This document shows, one piece after another, positions 28,507 through 37,940 of a stretch of 64,000 nucleotides of DNA (position 1 is the first letter of the stretch; each line of letters begins with the position of its first letter). A model generated the notes under the pieces. It searched no databases. It was not told the DNA's origin and saw only the letters and a program-made list of their open reading frames with translations. The translations under genes were made by a program, and so were the position numbers. The stretch comes from an uncultured Gemmata sp. (GTDB taxonomy: Bacteria; Planctomycetota; Planctomycetia; Gemmatales; Gemmataceae): NCBI GenBank assembly GCA_937924775.1, contig CALDUT010000007.1, forward strand, positions 124,001-188,000, in the 5' to 3' direction.

Positions 28507-30030
28507 CTAGCCTTTCTTCAATTCCTCATCGACCAGGCGGCGGACCACATCGTTGGGGGCACCCTTGTTCGCCTTCATCACGGCCCCAACAATGGCCATT
28601 TTGGCCGCTTCTTTGCCGCTGCGGAAGTCGGTTACGGCCTTCGGATTGGCCGCGATCGCCGCAACCACCGCGGCCCGCAGTGTGGCTTCATCCACTTCCT
28701 TGATACCAGCTTTGGCTTTGGCCGCCGCGAGGTCGAGCCCTTCGCGGAGCATCAGTTGGAATACGTCGCGGCGATCCTGGGAGTTGGCAGGACCGTTTTT
28801 GATGAAGTCGGCAAAGGTCGCAGGGCGGATGGGGAAGGTGGTGATTTCCTCTTTGCGTTCGGCCAACGCAGGGTAGATGAGGTCGCTCATGCGGTTGGCC
28901 GCGGTTTTCCCATCACCGATGGTTTGGGCGACGGCTTCAAAGTAGGCGACGGTCGGCCGTCCTTTGGCCACCAACACCTGGGCATCGTAAGCGCTGAGGC
29001 CGTATTGAGCGATGAGGCGTTGCCGCTGCGCTTGCGGGAGTTCGCCCATGGCCGCCCGAGCCGCGGCGATCTGTTCCTCGGTGACCACCACCGGTACCAG
29101 GTCCGGCTCGGGGAAATAGCGGTAGTCCGCGGCTTCTTCTTTGTGACGCTGCACAACCGTGACGCCGCGGGCATCGTCCCATCCGGCGGTGGTTTTCAAC
29201 ATCTTGCCGAAGCGGAAACGCCCGTCGCGGTCTTTGAGATACTCTTCGTAGTGGCGTTTGGCTTCATAGGCAATTGCCCGGCCGACGGCACGGAAGCTGT
29301 TGAGGTTTTTGATTTCCACCAGCGGGGTAGCGTGGAAATCCGTGTGTTCGGTGGCATGCTGCCGGCCAATGACCGGCACATGGATATTGACGTTGGCATC
29401 GCAGCGGAGTGAACCTTCTTGCATTTCGCAATCGGAAACCCCGATTTCGCGCAACATCAGACGAATTTCTTCCAGATAAGCGATGGCCTCCTCGGGGCTG
29501 TTCATGTCGGGGGCAGACACGATTTCCAAAAGCGGTGTGCCAGCGCGGTTGAGATCGACAAGCGTATCGCCGCCGCGACCGCTTTCATCGTGGAGGTTCT
29601 TGCCGGCGTCTTCTTCGAGGTGGGCCCGGATGATACCGATTTTCTTGGGAACATACTCCTTTTTGGGGTCTTTGGCGACGTTGATTTCCAGCCAGCCGTT
29701 GTGGCTGAAGGGGAGATCGTATTGAGAAATTTGGTAGTTCTTGGGTAAGTCGGGGTAGTAGTAATTCTTGCGGTCCCATTTGGTGAAGCCGCGAGCATAA
29801 CCAGGGTGGGTGGCGATCTGACAGTTCAACGCCAAAGCGGCACGCAACGCGAGTTGGAAGGCGTGTTGGTTCATCACTGGCAGCGCACCAGGCAGCCCCA
29901 GACACACCGGGCAGGTGGCCGAATTCGGCGGCAGCCCGAATTGGTTCTTGCAGCCACAAAACAGTTTGGTTTTCGTCAACAGTTGAACGTGAACTTCCAA
30001 CCCGATCACAATTTTGTACGGTTCGGCCAT
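28507..30030 (-). CDS. gatB: Asp-tRNA(Asn)/Glu-tRNA(Gln) amidotransferase subunit B
   Basis: A 507-residue GatB subunit of the GatCAB amidotransferase, which converts mischarged Glu-tRNA(Gln) or Asp-tRNA(Asn) to the correct aminoacyl-tRNA. Diagnostic parts: YKIVIGLEVHVQLLTKTKLFCGC at the start, the CPVCLGLPGALPVMN motif, RKNYYYPDLPKNYQISQYD, and DVNRAGTPLLEIVS (here DLNRAGTPLLEIVS). A C-terminal GatB/YqeY helical domain ends with VGAVMKANKGAPNDVVRRLVDEEL. The frame opens 57 codons further upstream, but ATG at 30030 has GGGAG before it and starts the family core. gatA and gatC are not nearby. Confidence 0.97.
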   Translation of the reverse strand: MAEPYKIVIGLEVHVQLLTKTKLFCGCKNQFGLPPNSATCPVCLGLPGALPVMNQHAFQLALRAALALNCQIATHPGYARGFTKWDRKNYYYPDLPKNYQISQYDLPFSHNGWLEINVAKDPKKEYVPKKIGIIRAHLEEDAGKNLHDESGRGGDTLVDLNRAGTPLLEIVSAPDMNSPEEAIAYLEEIRLMLREIGVSDCEMQEGSLRCDANVNIHVPVIGRQHATEHTDFHATPLVEIKNLNSFRAVGRAIAYEAKRHYEEYLKDRDGRFRFGKMLKTTAGWDDARGVTVVQRHKEEAADYRYFPEPDLVPVVVTEEQIAAARAAMGELPQAQRQRLIAQYGLSAYDAQVLVAKGRPTVAYFEAVAQTIGDGKTAANRMSDLIYPALAERKEEITTFPIRPATFADFIKNGPANSQDRRDVFQLMLREGLDLAAAKAKAGIKEVDEATLRAAVVAAIAANPKAVTDFRSGKEAAKMAIVGAVMKANKGAPNDVVRRLVDEELKKG

Positions 30031-30242
30031 CGACAACTCCCGCAAGGCGGCTAGCGGTGAACAGGGAGAGTCCGAACGGACATTGTAGGACACGCCCCCT
30101 GGCGCGAGAACAGAATCGCTCCCGACGCCCGCCGGGATCGGCTCCCGGTGGTGAATTGTTTGGTTGCATCTGGCCGTAGAGCCTGATAGCCTGAAAGACA
30201 CGTCGCCGATCGCTGTTCTGGTTTCATTTCTGCGAGGCCGAT

Positions 30243-32444
30243 ATGCCCGTGGTAGAAGTGGCTTGTCCGGGATGCGGGGTGAAGTTGAAAGCTCCCGAAA
30301 CCATGATTGGGAAAAAAGCCAAGTGTAAAAAGTGCCAGGTCTCGTTTCGCATTCCTGGGAGTGCGGCCACCGCTGGCGAATCGCCTCCCTCGCCCTCCAA
30401 CCGCCCCCGCGACACTGACAAAACCGAAGTGATGATGGCGCTGCCGGTCGACGACGACAAAACCACCCCCCTGCCGGTGCCGCCCACCCCCGACATCGCT
30501 TCGCTTCCGTCGGCGGATCCGTTCGATTTCGGCCCGGTGAAAGCGCCGGTCACACCCCCCATCAAACCGGCAAGCCCAAAAGCGGCTACGCCATCAGCCG
30601 CTCTGCCGGCCCCGGCGAGGCCGACCAATCCGCGATCGTCCGCCCCACCGCAAGCCCTCTCGCTCGACGACGAGTGCGACCCACTGCCTCTATCCAAGAA
30701 TTCACCGCCTTCCCCAGCGGCCATGTCCGCCCGGCTAGAAGCGAACTACGAAGCGAGTGCGCCCTCCGCCACGCCGCCTGAACCGGTCGATCATGAACCG
30801 TATAACCCCTTCGCGGATTTGAGCCCTTCTGCTGTGGAAGAACCACCACCAGCCCGACAAGCCAAGGACAAGGAAAAGAAACCCAAGGAAAAGAGCCCCC
30901 AACAGGAGAAACAGAAAAGCGGCGATTCTTCTTCGGATGCCGAAGACCCGCCCAAGCCCCGCTATCAGCGTCCCCAAGGGAAACGCGGCGCCATCCTGGC
31001 GTTGGTGTTCAGCGGCTTGTTCGGCATCGCGGCTCTTGCCCTGGGGGTTACCGCGGTCATTATTTTCCAGCAAAGTCGTCAGGCCGAAGAACAGGCCAAG
31101 CAGGATAAGAAGGCCGAACAACCAGCGCCGACACCGAATGACCCCAACCCGCCGCCAATTGCCAAAGAGTCCGAGCCGCCACCTTCATCTCAAGACAAAG
31201 ACCCGAAACCGGAACCCAAACCCCAACCTAAACCGCCAGCACCCGGGATGCGGCCGGCTGTTGTCTTCAACCGGCTGGGCACCTTCACCATCAGTGCCTT
31301 GCCGGACAAACCCCAACTCGACGACAAGCCCTCACCCGAACAGATTCGCCACCTGGAAACGCCCCTGAGTACGATCAAACGCATCTTCCCACCCGCCGAT
31401 CCTACAACCGGCGATACGTACGTGCTGTCGCAAACAGCCACTGCGGTCGGTGATAGTGGCGAGAAACTCGCTCTGGATACTTACGGCCCCGCTGGCAACC
31501 GCTTCGCTGAAGCTCGTATCGAATACACCGGGGATGGCCTGATCGAACCGATTGCCGATGTGTATGCCGCCGCCGACGGAGCGTTTTTCCTCACCTGTGT
31601 GGGGGGCAAGCTCCATGTGTGGTCGTTGGGCGATAAACCGACCAAAATTGCCGATGGTCTCAGCCCTTATGCGGAAAAACCCGAACACGCCAAAGCCGGC
31701 GTCGCGGCGGCGTTTTTCGCGGCCAATCCCAAACAAGTGATTCTCGTGTCGACTGCCGGTGGCGTGTTGCTGTACGATCTCGAAACCCGCAAGCCGATCA
31801 AAGACTTTCTCCCGCCCCACGGGAAGCCGGGCAAAGTCTTCTTAAACCGCTCGATCGCCAAAGCTCCGGATGGCGAGTCGATTGTCGTGGCGGTCGCTGG
31901 GGTTCTCTATCAAATTGCAGCCAAGCCGGATTTGAGTGTTCTGCGGAAATATGACCTGGACGGAGATGTCGAGGAATCGAAGGCGTTGGCTGCCAGCGGC
32001 ACCCCGGGGCGGCTGTTGTATGTCTTCACCACCATCCCCGACAAAATGAACCGGCAGGAGAGGGTGATCCTGGGGTTGCCACTGGGCGATGCCGCCAAGC
32101 CAGTTACTTACCATTTCCCCGCCGGTATGGTGGGAGAACCGAAATCCGCCATCTGGGCTGGCGAAGAATTCGGCGGTGTCGCGACCGAACGCGGCGTCAT
32201 CTGGTTTGACGATCACGAGGGAAAATTCGCACCCCTGGTGATGACACAAGTTCCCACAGCCGGGCTGTACTTCAGCGGCCAGAACCACTTCTGGTATACA
32301 GTCCCGCACGCGAAAGACGAAAATAAGTGTACCCTGATCGGCCTGTCGATGCCGTTCAATAGCTTCGCCGAGTTCCAGAAGTCTGGCGGCTCCAACCGCC
32401 CGATCCGGTCGGTGCAAATCGACCATCGTGGCCTCGCGAAATAG
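30243..32444 (+). CDS. Zinc-ribbon, transmembrane, beta-propeller-like protein
   Basis: A 733-residue protein with a planctomycete-type design. Residues 8-31 form a CPGC...CKKC zinc ribbon of the MJ0042 type (Cys 8, 11, 28, 31). A long Pro/Ser/Lys-rich low-complexity region follows, then one membrane helix (about 247-275, ILALVFSGLFGIAALALGVTAVII). A second Pro/Lys-rich stretch leads to a beta-rich domain (about 360-730) with WD-like units such as FFLTCVGGKLHVWSLGDKPTKI. The topology would place the zinc ribbon in the cytoplasm and the propeller-like part outside. Divergent from gatB. No function can be assigned; a sensor or scaffold role is speculative. Confidence 0.75.
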   Translation: MPVVEVACPGCGVKLKAPETMIGKKAKCKKCQVSFRIPGSAATAGESPPSPSNRPRDTDKTEVMMALPVDDDKTTPLPVPPTPDIASLPSADPFDFGPVKAPVTPPIKPASPKAATPSAALPAPARPTNPRSSAPPQALSLDDECDPLPLSKNSPPSPAAMSARLEANYEASAPSATPPEPVDHEPYNPFADLSPSAVEEPPPARQAKDKEKKPKEKSPQQEKQKSGDSSSDAEDPPKPRYQRPQGKRGAILALVFSGLFGIAALALGVTAVIIFQQSRQAEEQAKQDKKAEQPAPTPNDPNPPPIAKESEPPPSSQDKDPKPEPKPQPKPPAPGMRPAVVFNRLGTFTISALPDKPQLDDKPSPEQIRHLETPLSTIKRIFPPADPTTGDTYVLSQTATAVGDSGEKLALDTYGPAGNRFAEARIEYTGDGLIEPIADVYAAADGAFFLTCVGGKLHVWSLGDKPTKIADGLSPYAEKPEHAKAGVAAAFFAANPKQVILVSTAGGVLLYDLETRKPIKDFLPPHGKPGKVFLNRSIAKAPDGESIVVAVAGVLYQIAAKPDLSVLRKYDLDGDVEESKALAASGTPGRLLYVFTTIPDKMNRQERVILGLPLGDAAKPVTYHFPAGMVGEPKSAIWAGEEFGGVATERGVIWFDDHEGKFAPLVMTQVPTAGLYFSGQNHFWYTVPHAKDENKCTLIGLSMPFNSFAEFQKSGGSNRPIRSVQIDHRGLAK

Positions 32445-32675
32445 ACGCTCGGCACCTTCCGCCGCATCGCGTGAGCAGAGCCATGAACTCCCCACCGAAC
32501 GCTGCCGGGGTTCATCGCCGGCTGGTTCGAAAGGGGGCGCTGCCACCTCAACTTCGCGCAGGCTATTATGGCCTGGGGAAAGGAGAAGTGATGACCTGCG
32601 GTCGCGGCCGGTGGAGTGACCGTGGTCTGGCTTCTATCGTGGGAAGCTTTCCACAAGGGGGGCTTTGCGGGCAGA

Positions 32676-32741
32676 TGATGTCTATTTTGGGTGAAATGTT
32701 CCACGTGGAACGTCGGCAAATGTTAGAATGTCGCACGGAAG
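32676..32741. repeat. Long repeat copy B surrounding a parS-like site
   Basis: This 66-base partner of the block at 19752-19819 is in the same orientation, 12.9 kb away. The two differ by a two-base gap and roughly a dozen substitutions, none within the parS 16-mer. Confidence 0.85.
32697..32712. promoter_or_regulatory. parS-like centromere site 2
   Basis: The 16-mer TGTTCCACGTGGAACG is identical to site 1, including the off-consensus last base. It sits in a non-coding gap. Two identical sites 12.9 kb apart fit the clustering of parS sites around a replication origin seen in other bacteria. Confidence 0.75.
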
Positions 32742-32836
32742 TCACCATCGGATTTGAACTTATGTATAATTTCGCTCAGTCCTCAATTTTCCGCCCAGGC
32801 AGGAATGGCTCATTGTAACGCGACAATAATAGACGT

Positions 32837-32855
32837 AAGTATACAAAAGTAGACA
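32837..32855. repeat. TAGACA/GTATAC boxes (copy B)
   Basis: Contains GTATAC followed by ACAAAAGTAGACA (32843-32855), the latter identical to 19899-19911 in the first parS region. Distance from parS is 146 bases here and 124 in the first region, so order is kept but spacing is not. Confidence 0.55.
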
Positions 32856-33160
32856 GGCAACACACGGGGAGAAAACACCGCTTAGGGCGAGGGTCGGCCC
32901 TTCGGGGACTTGGGGCAACACCGCGTTGCGGCTATCGTATCGTCGCCGCCGGCATAGGTATTTGAGCTGAAGCATTCATCCATCTCCGGCATCTTACCTC
33001 ATCACTCGGGTCTTCGTTGTTGGCATAATCCGTACATTCGCTACCCGAAGTACGATGATTCCCCCAGCATTCGTGCCGAGTCCCCTCGGTTTGCAAAATT
33101 TACAACGTAGAATCGGACATCAGGAGGGCGTGTGTCGCCGATTTTGCGGAGGGCTATCGT

Positions 33161-33997
33161 ATGAGGATTCGACGCTTCCTGCTCGCCTCCGTGGCCGTGG
33201 TGTTCGCTTTGGCCGGGTGCCGGCACAAATGCCAGAAGCTGTTCGATCGCGATTCCTACTGCCCGCCGCCGAACATTGCCGGGCCGCGGAGCCCGCTGCT
33301 GCTGCCGCCTACGCAAGTACCAACCACACCGGCCCCCCCGGCCACATCACCCTTTCCCCCGCCTGCCGTAATGCCCGAAACGAGCAACTTTCCGCCGCCA
33401 GCGGCTTTGCCGCCCAAGGCCAACGGTCCGGATGTGCTTTTCCCCGATCCGCTCCCCGGTGGCATGTCGTTGCGGCCGGGGCAAGCTGGAAGTAATGTTC
33501 TCGGCTCCCCAGTGAAACCCTCCACCCCCGAGCCGACGAAAGCCGCGCCACCGCCGGGTCTTCCCGGATTCACGAAGGTGAAAGACGGGCTTTTCGCCGG
33601 CGGCAAGCCCACCCTCGACGGCTTCGACGCATTGAAAAAATCCGGTTTTCGCACAGTGATCTACCTGCATGCGGCCGGGGCCGACACCAACGCCATCAAA
33701 GACATGGCCGCGACACGCCACCTTACGGCTGTCGCCATCGAAACCACCCCAGAAACCCTCGCAGACGCCAGCCGGGAATTCCACCGGCTCACCACCGACA
33801 CCGTGAACCACCCGGTGTATGTTTTTAGCGACGATCCTCGGCGGGCCGGGGCAGTGTGGTATTTGTACTTCCGCATCATCGATGCCTACGGCGACGATGT
33901 GGCGCGGCTGCGGGCTAAATCGCTGGGGCTCAGCGAGCAGGGCGAGGAGGGGCAAGCCTTCGCGCTGGCGATTCAGCGGGTTTTGGAAACGAAATAG
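33161..33997 (+). CDS. Lipoprotein with an inactive-looking tyrosine-phosphatase-like domain
   Basis: A 278-residue predicted lipoprotein: basic start, hydrophobic segment and lipobox LAGC with Cys20. A Pro-rich linker (about 30-125) leads to a C-terminal domain (about 130-278) that resembles small dual-specificity/DUF442-type phosphatases (FTKVKDGLFAGGKPTLDGFDALKKSGFRTVIYL). The expected loop HCxxxxR with following VGA is FSDDPRRAGA here: His to Phe222 and catalytic Cys to Ser223, while Arg228 is kept. It may bind rather than hydrolyse phosphate. GGAGGG precedes the ATG. Alone on its strand with 156 bases to the next gene. Confidence 0.72.
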   Translation: MRIRRFLLASVAVVFALAGCRHKCQKLFDRDSYCPPPNIAGPRSPLLLPPTQVPTTPAPPATSPFPPPAVMPETSNFPPPAALPPKANGPDVLFPDPLPGGMSLRPGQAGSNVLGSPVKPSTPEPTKAAPPPGLPGFTKVKDGLFAGGKPTLDGFDALKKSGFRTVIYLHAAGADTNAIKDMAATRHLTAVAIETTPETLADASREFHRLTTDTVNHPVYVFSDDPRRAGAVWYLYFRIIDAYGDDVARLRAKSLGLSEQGEEGQAFALAIQRVLETK

Positions 33998-34153
33998 CGT
34001 TCGCTGGGGCGAAGGCTGTTCACACGTCGTCCGTCGTGCCGGAATTGATCCTGATGGCGATGGCCCTGAAAGCGAAGGCGTGACCGCCGGCCCCCCGCGC
34101 CATCTCCGCGGAGTGCTGCTAAACTGATGGCACCCACCCGCGGAGCATTTCCT

Positions 34154-35392
34154 ATGTTCGATTCGGAAGATGTCCAACAACCGACTTTGGAGGCCGCCGC
34201 GTATGACCGCCTCCGCGCGACGCTGGCCCAGCGCGGTACGGCGGCCGCGATCGACGAACTGATCGCGGAGTTACGCCGAATCGAAGATTATCAAGCCCTT
34301 TTCTATGCCCTGTTGATGAAAAAGCGGGTGGAACTCGGGGTTTCACCATTTCCCACCGGCAATGCCCACGAGCTTCCCCCACAGACCCATGAACCTTACG
34401 AAGACGCGATTCGTCACGCCGCCCGAGAGATCGGCCGGTTGCTCTTGGATCGGAAAGAGTTTACCAAAGCCTGGCCGTTCTTCCGCATGCTGGGCGAACC
34501 GGAACCGTTGCGGGAAGCCCTCGCGGCGTACACCCCGGGTCCCGACGAGGACATATACCCGCTATTGGAAATCGCGTGGCAAAATGGGGTTTTGCCGGAA
34601 AAAGGTTTCGATTGGGTGCTAGAACGGCACGGCATTTGCTCAGCCATCACCATGGTCAGTAGCTCCGATCTTTCGCCCAATCCAAGCCTTCGCGATTACT
34701 GCATCACGCGATTGGCGGCGGCCTTACGCGAACAACTGCTCGAACGGCTCCGCAACGATCTGGCCGCGCGGGGGCAAACCTGCCCGGCTGATGCCACAAT
34801 TCCGCAAATTGTCGAAGCGCATCCGGAATTATTCGCCGACGACGCCTACCACATTGATACATCGCATCTGGCGAGCGTAGTGCAGATGAGTCTGCAGTTG
34901 CCGCCAGGCGAGGGGGTGAATTATGCCCGCGAATTGTGTGCTTACGGCCGGAAACTTGCTCCGGGATTGCAAGGAACCAACGACCCTCCCTTTGAGGAGA
35001 ACTACGATGACTTTCTGGCGTATCTGAACGTTGTCGCGGGGGAGAATGTCGCGGAGAATCTGCAACGGTTTGCGGCCAAAGCCGAGCGGGAAGCGGCAGA
35101 AGGGGCCACATTCGCCGCACAGGTTTATGTCAATTTGCTGTTGAAAGCTCAACGCCCGGGCGAAGCGCTGGCCGCGGCCAAACGCTTTTTACTGGCTGAG
35201 GATGACCGCCGGCTGATCTGCCCGGGTGTCAATGAGTTGGCCCGGCGCGCAGGCGACTATGAAACAATGGCCCAGGCCGCCCAAGCCCGGCACGACCCCG
35301 TCCATTTTCTGGCCAGCCTGATTGCCGGGCAATCGACGGCGGCATCACACCATGCCCCACAGGCGTCGCAGCCCCCACTCCGCCCCCAGTAG
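34154..35392 (+). CDS. Conserved-looking hypothetical protein, helical
   Basis: A 412-residue soluble protein, unassigned. It is almost entirely helical and acidic, with possible TPR-like pairs near the C-terminus (EAALAAAKRFLLAEDDRRLICPGVNELARRAGDYETMAQAAQAR-like pattern, about 330-385). No signal peptide. The ATG at 34154 has GGAGC seven bases before it and is preferred to the ATG at 34127. The last 48 bases overlap the end of the convergent VWA gene, so both C-termini are coded by the same DNA on opposite strands. The tail is His/Gln/Pro-rich, perhaps shaped by this overlap. Confidence 0.7.
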   Translation: MFDSEDVQQPTLEAAAYDRLRATLAQRGTAAAIDELIAELRRIEDYQALFYALLMKKRVELGVSPFPTGNAHELPPQTHEPYEDAIRHAAREIGRLLLDRKEFTKAWPFFRMLGEPEPLREALAAYTPGPDEDIYPLLEIAWQNGVLPEKGFDWVLERHGICSAITMVSSSDLSPNPSLRDYCITRLAAALREQLLERLRNDLAARGQTCPADATIPQIVEAHPELFADDAYHIDTSHLASVVQMSLQLPPGEGVNYARELCAYGRKLAPGLQGTNDPPFEENYDDFLAYLNVVAGENVAENLQRFAAKAEREAAEGATFAAQVYVNLLLKAQRPGEALAAAKRFLLAEDDRRLICPGVNELARRAGDYETMAQAAQARHDPVHFLASLIAGQSTAASHHAPQASQPPLRPQ

Positions 35393-37828
35393 TGTGGTGA
35401 AAAGTACCAACCACAGCGGCAGGAAGCCGCCAGAGCGGTGGCGGTGCCAATCGGGGTAATACCGGGGCTTGACACCCATATCCGGGGGCGACTCCGCTTT
35501 GAGTTGCCGCAGAAAACTCGGCAGCTCGTCGAGGCGCAGGGCCTTTCCGCCGGTCGGGGCCACTACCCGCTGCATGAAGTCGGGGTCGGCATTGATGCGC
35601 AGCATCTCGTCGGATGTATCGGGAATGACGATGAACTTCGCGGTGCCTTGGCCCTCCTCAGTGCGGCCATCGGCCTTTTTGACTGGCCCTGTGACGGTCA
35701 CGAAATACTCCCCCGGAGCCGGGGCACGGAACAGCACTTTGCGGAAGGGGCGGCCGTCGCGATCGGTTTCGGTGAGAACCGTCGGTGGCGGAGCTTTGGC
35801 GAGGTCGGCAGGGTTGGGTTCCTTCGCACCGGCGGGTAACGGTACGATCCGCACTTGCAGAGGGGCGTCCGGATCGTCGGTACCGTCGGGTTTCTTGATA
35901 CCGACCCGCACGGTCTGTTCTTGGGTCATTTTCAACTGACGGTACTGCGGCCGGGCATAGACCGCGCCTTCTTCTTCATCCTGATAGGCTAACCACAATA
36001 CGCACTGTCGCCAGAAGCGTTCATGCATCTGGATACCATCGTTGCTTTTGGGCTGGCCAAGGCTGCGCCAGAGGTAGGTATCGAAAGCCCCGAACGCCAG
36101 CCACCGGGATTTGCCCGCATCGCCCCGTTCCGAGCCGATCAGGAGTGGTTCGTGCCGTTTGGGATCGAAGTTGGTCCCGGCGACCAGGGCAGCCGGGTCG
36201 CTAGGATCGACGGTCTCCCCCACCAGACGGGCCGTCCAGGCAAAAACGCTGAACCGTTCCCGCTGTTGATCGGTCAGAACGAGGCGGTTGTAGCCGTTGA
36301 GCTTAATACCTGTTCGGAAATTGTTCAGCCGGTTCCACAGTTCCTCAGATGCCCCAGCCCGGGGCGGCTCGCCCGGTTTCCCAGAAACGCGGAACATCTT
36401 CTCCAAGCCGATCGGCGTTGGCACCACCGGGAAGCCGACACGGGGGGCCCCGGTGGTGGGGTCGAGCCGGTCGACCAACTGATCACCGGAAATGGGCAAA
36501 AGCGTTTGAGGAATTCCCCGGTAGGCGTTCTCGCCACCCAAAAACATCACGCCGACCCCCTTCTGAAGGGCCAATTCGGTCAACTTGGGCAGGAATTGCG
36601 GGGATGCGGTTTCCAATTGAGCTGCCCCCAAATCGCCGATAATGACCACATCGTAGGCCTGGGCTTCCAAATCGAGGAATTTTTTGGCGCTGTCTGGAGC
36701 GGCGAAATTGGCTTGTAACAGCACCTCATAAACATCGAACCGCGGCTCACCGCGCAAGGCATCGCGGAGGAAGGTTTCTTCCCAGCGGAGTTGATCGACG
36801 ATCAGAACGCGAACCCCCTCCTTCTGCACGGTGAGGTAGGTTTCGAGCCGGTTGTTAGCGCCATCGAGTTCGCCGGGCAGCGGCTCGATCGTGTCGTTTT
36901 TGTCCAAACCGACTTCGACACGCACTTTGTATTCGCCCTTCTCATCCGGGGTCGGAACGACCATCTTGAGATCGTTTTTTTCGCCCTCCAGCACAAAATC
37001 TTCGCGCCATTTGGGTTCGTCGTTGATGAATACACGCGCGGTCACGGCCGCCCCGGGGAAGTTGTAGGCGTTCACTTTGGCCGTGATCGTCACTTTGTTT
37101 TTCACAAACGCTGGCGACGGGTTGCACTCAAGGGCGGTCAGAGCGATATCTTTGACGCTGGAACCGGACGATTCTTCTCCCACCAGAACGCCATGCACCG
37201 GAATGCCACGGCGGCCGAACCGGGCAGCTTCGTTGATCGCCGAGTAACGCTCGCCGTTGTCGATGAAATCCCCGATGACGATATGTCCGCGGACGCGTGG
37301 CTCCGCTTGCCAGCGTTCAAAGGTTCGGTGGAAGTACGCCCCGTAGTCGGACCGTTTGGCGTTGGCGACGACGTTCGGTTCGTAGCGGTTGGTGGCTTCG
37401 TTAAAATTCGGGTCGCCAAACGTGTAGATGACGACGTTGACATTCTGTTCGGTCAGCATTTCCTCGAAAATCGGCTGGCATTTGTCGAGAATCTTGCGAA
37501 CCGAGTCGATCCGCGACAGCCCGCCGATACCGTCTTTGGTCGTCATACTTTCGGAAACATCCACGCCGATCAGCAGTGTGCCGGGTTGTTTGGGATTCTC
37601 ATTAACGCCGAGGCTGGGGCGAATCGCGGTGATCAGGGCCACGCACAACGCCGCTAACCGCAGGACCAACACGATGAGAACCCGCTGCCGGGTGGCCTGG
37701 GGATGGCCCACATACGTCCAAATCGTCAGAAAAACCAAAAGAGCCGCGACGGCGAAAAACGCCGGCAGACCCAAAGGTTCCAACGACCATGGAAAAGCGG
37801 GCCGCGTAGTAAAGAAATAGTCGTCCAT
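35345..37828 (-). CDS. VWA and glutamine-amidotransferase-like membrane protein
   Basis: An 827-residue membrane protein of a planctomycete/Bacteroidetes type. Two N-terminal helices (about 21-40, 49-69) are followed by a von Willebrand A domain with an intact metal site DVSES (90-94). A beta-sandwich part (about 230-320) follows, then a class-I-amidotransferase-like Rossmann domain (VLIVDQLRWEETFLRDAL ... YDVVIIGDLGAAQL ... VGVMFLGGENAY) that lacks an evident catalytic Cys. A last membrane helix ends the protein (LPLWLVLFTTLLG). Such proteins often sit beside MoxR ATPases and DUF58 proteins, which are absent here. The open frame continues 300 codons upstream but would run through the divergent gene; ATG at 37828 is chosen. 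Likely a surface or periplasmic binding and assembly factor. Confidence 0.83.
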   Translation of the reverse strand: MDDYFFTTRPAFPWSLEPLGLPAFFAVAALLVFLTIWTYVGHPQATRQRVLIVLVLRLAALCVALITAIRPSLGVNENPKQPGTLLIGVDVSESMTTKDGIGGLSRIDSVRKILDKCQPIFEEMLTEQNVNVVIYTFGDPNFNEATNRYEPNVVANAKRSDYGAYFHRTFERWQAEPRVRGHIVIGDFIDNGERYSAINEAARFGRRGIPVHGVLVGEESSGSSVKDIALTALECNPSPAFVKNKVTITAKVNAYNFPGAAVTARVFINDEPKWREDFVLEGEKNDLKMVVPTPDEKGEYKVRVEVGLDKNDTIEPLPGELDGANNRLETYLTVQKEGVRVLIVDQLRWEETFLRDALRGEPRFDVYEVLLQANFAAPDSAKKFLDLEAQAYDVVIIGDLGAAQLETASPQFLPKLTELALQKGVGVMFLGGENAYRGIPQTLLPISGDQLVDRLDPTTGAPRVGFPVVPTPIGLEKMFRVSGKPGEPPRAGASEELWNRLNNFRTGIKLNGYNRLVLTDQQRERFSVFAWTARLVGETVDPSDPAALVAGTNFDPKRHEPLLIGSERGDAGKSRWLAFGAFDTYLWRSLGQPKSNDGIQMHERFWRQCVLWLAYQDEEEGAVYARPQYRQLKMTQEQTVRVGIKKPDGTDDPDAPLQVRIVPLPAGAKEPNPADLAKAPPPTVLTETDRDGRPFRKVLFRAPAPGEYFVTVTGPVKKADGRTEEGQGTAKFIVIPDTSDEMLRINADPDFMQRVVAPTGGKALRLDELPSFLRQLKAESPPDMGVKPRYYPDWHRHRSGGFLPLWLVLFTTLLGAEWGLRRLWGMV

Positions 37829-37940
37829 ACTGGTATGATACCCGAAAGGGCCCGGTGAACATATCCGCGCCCCAGGAAGGTTCACCGGGTACCAGAACGG
37901 GAGGCCTCCCCGGGCGTTGGGCGGTTGCGGAGAGCTGAAG

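Larger units (their letters stand above)
32445..33160. other. Gene-free region with second parS-like site
   Basis: 716 bases with no supported gene, holding the second parS-like site and associated boxes, and AT-rich around 32755-32860. One frame of about 115 codons crosses the parS block but has mixed composition and no good start. The last 100 bases should contain the promoter of the following lipoprotein gene. Confidence 0.65.

Noticed and set aside
32471-32818. A frame of 115 codons crossing the second parS block
   Set aside because: It starts with GTG without a ribosome site, has mixed composition, and passes straight through a conserved non-coding repeat; the equivalent gap at 19.8 kb has no such frame.
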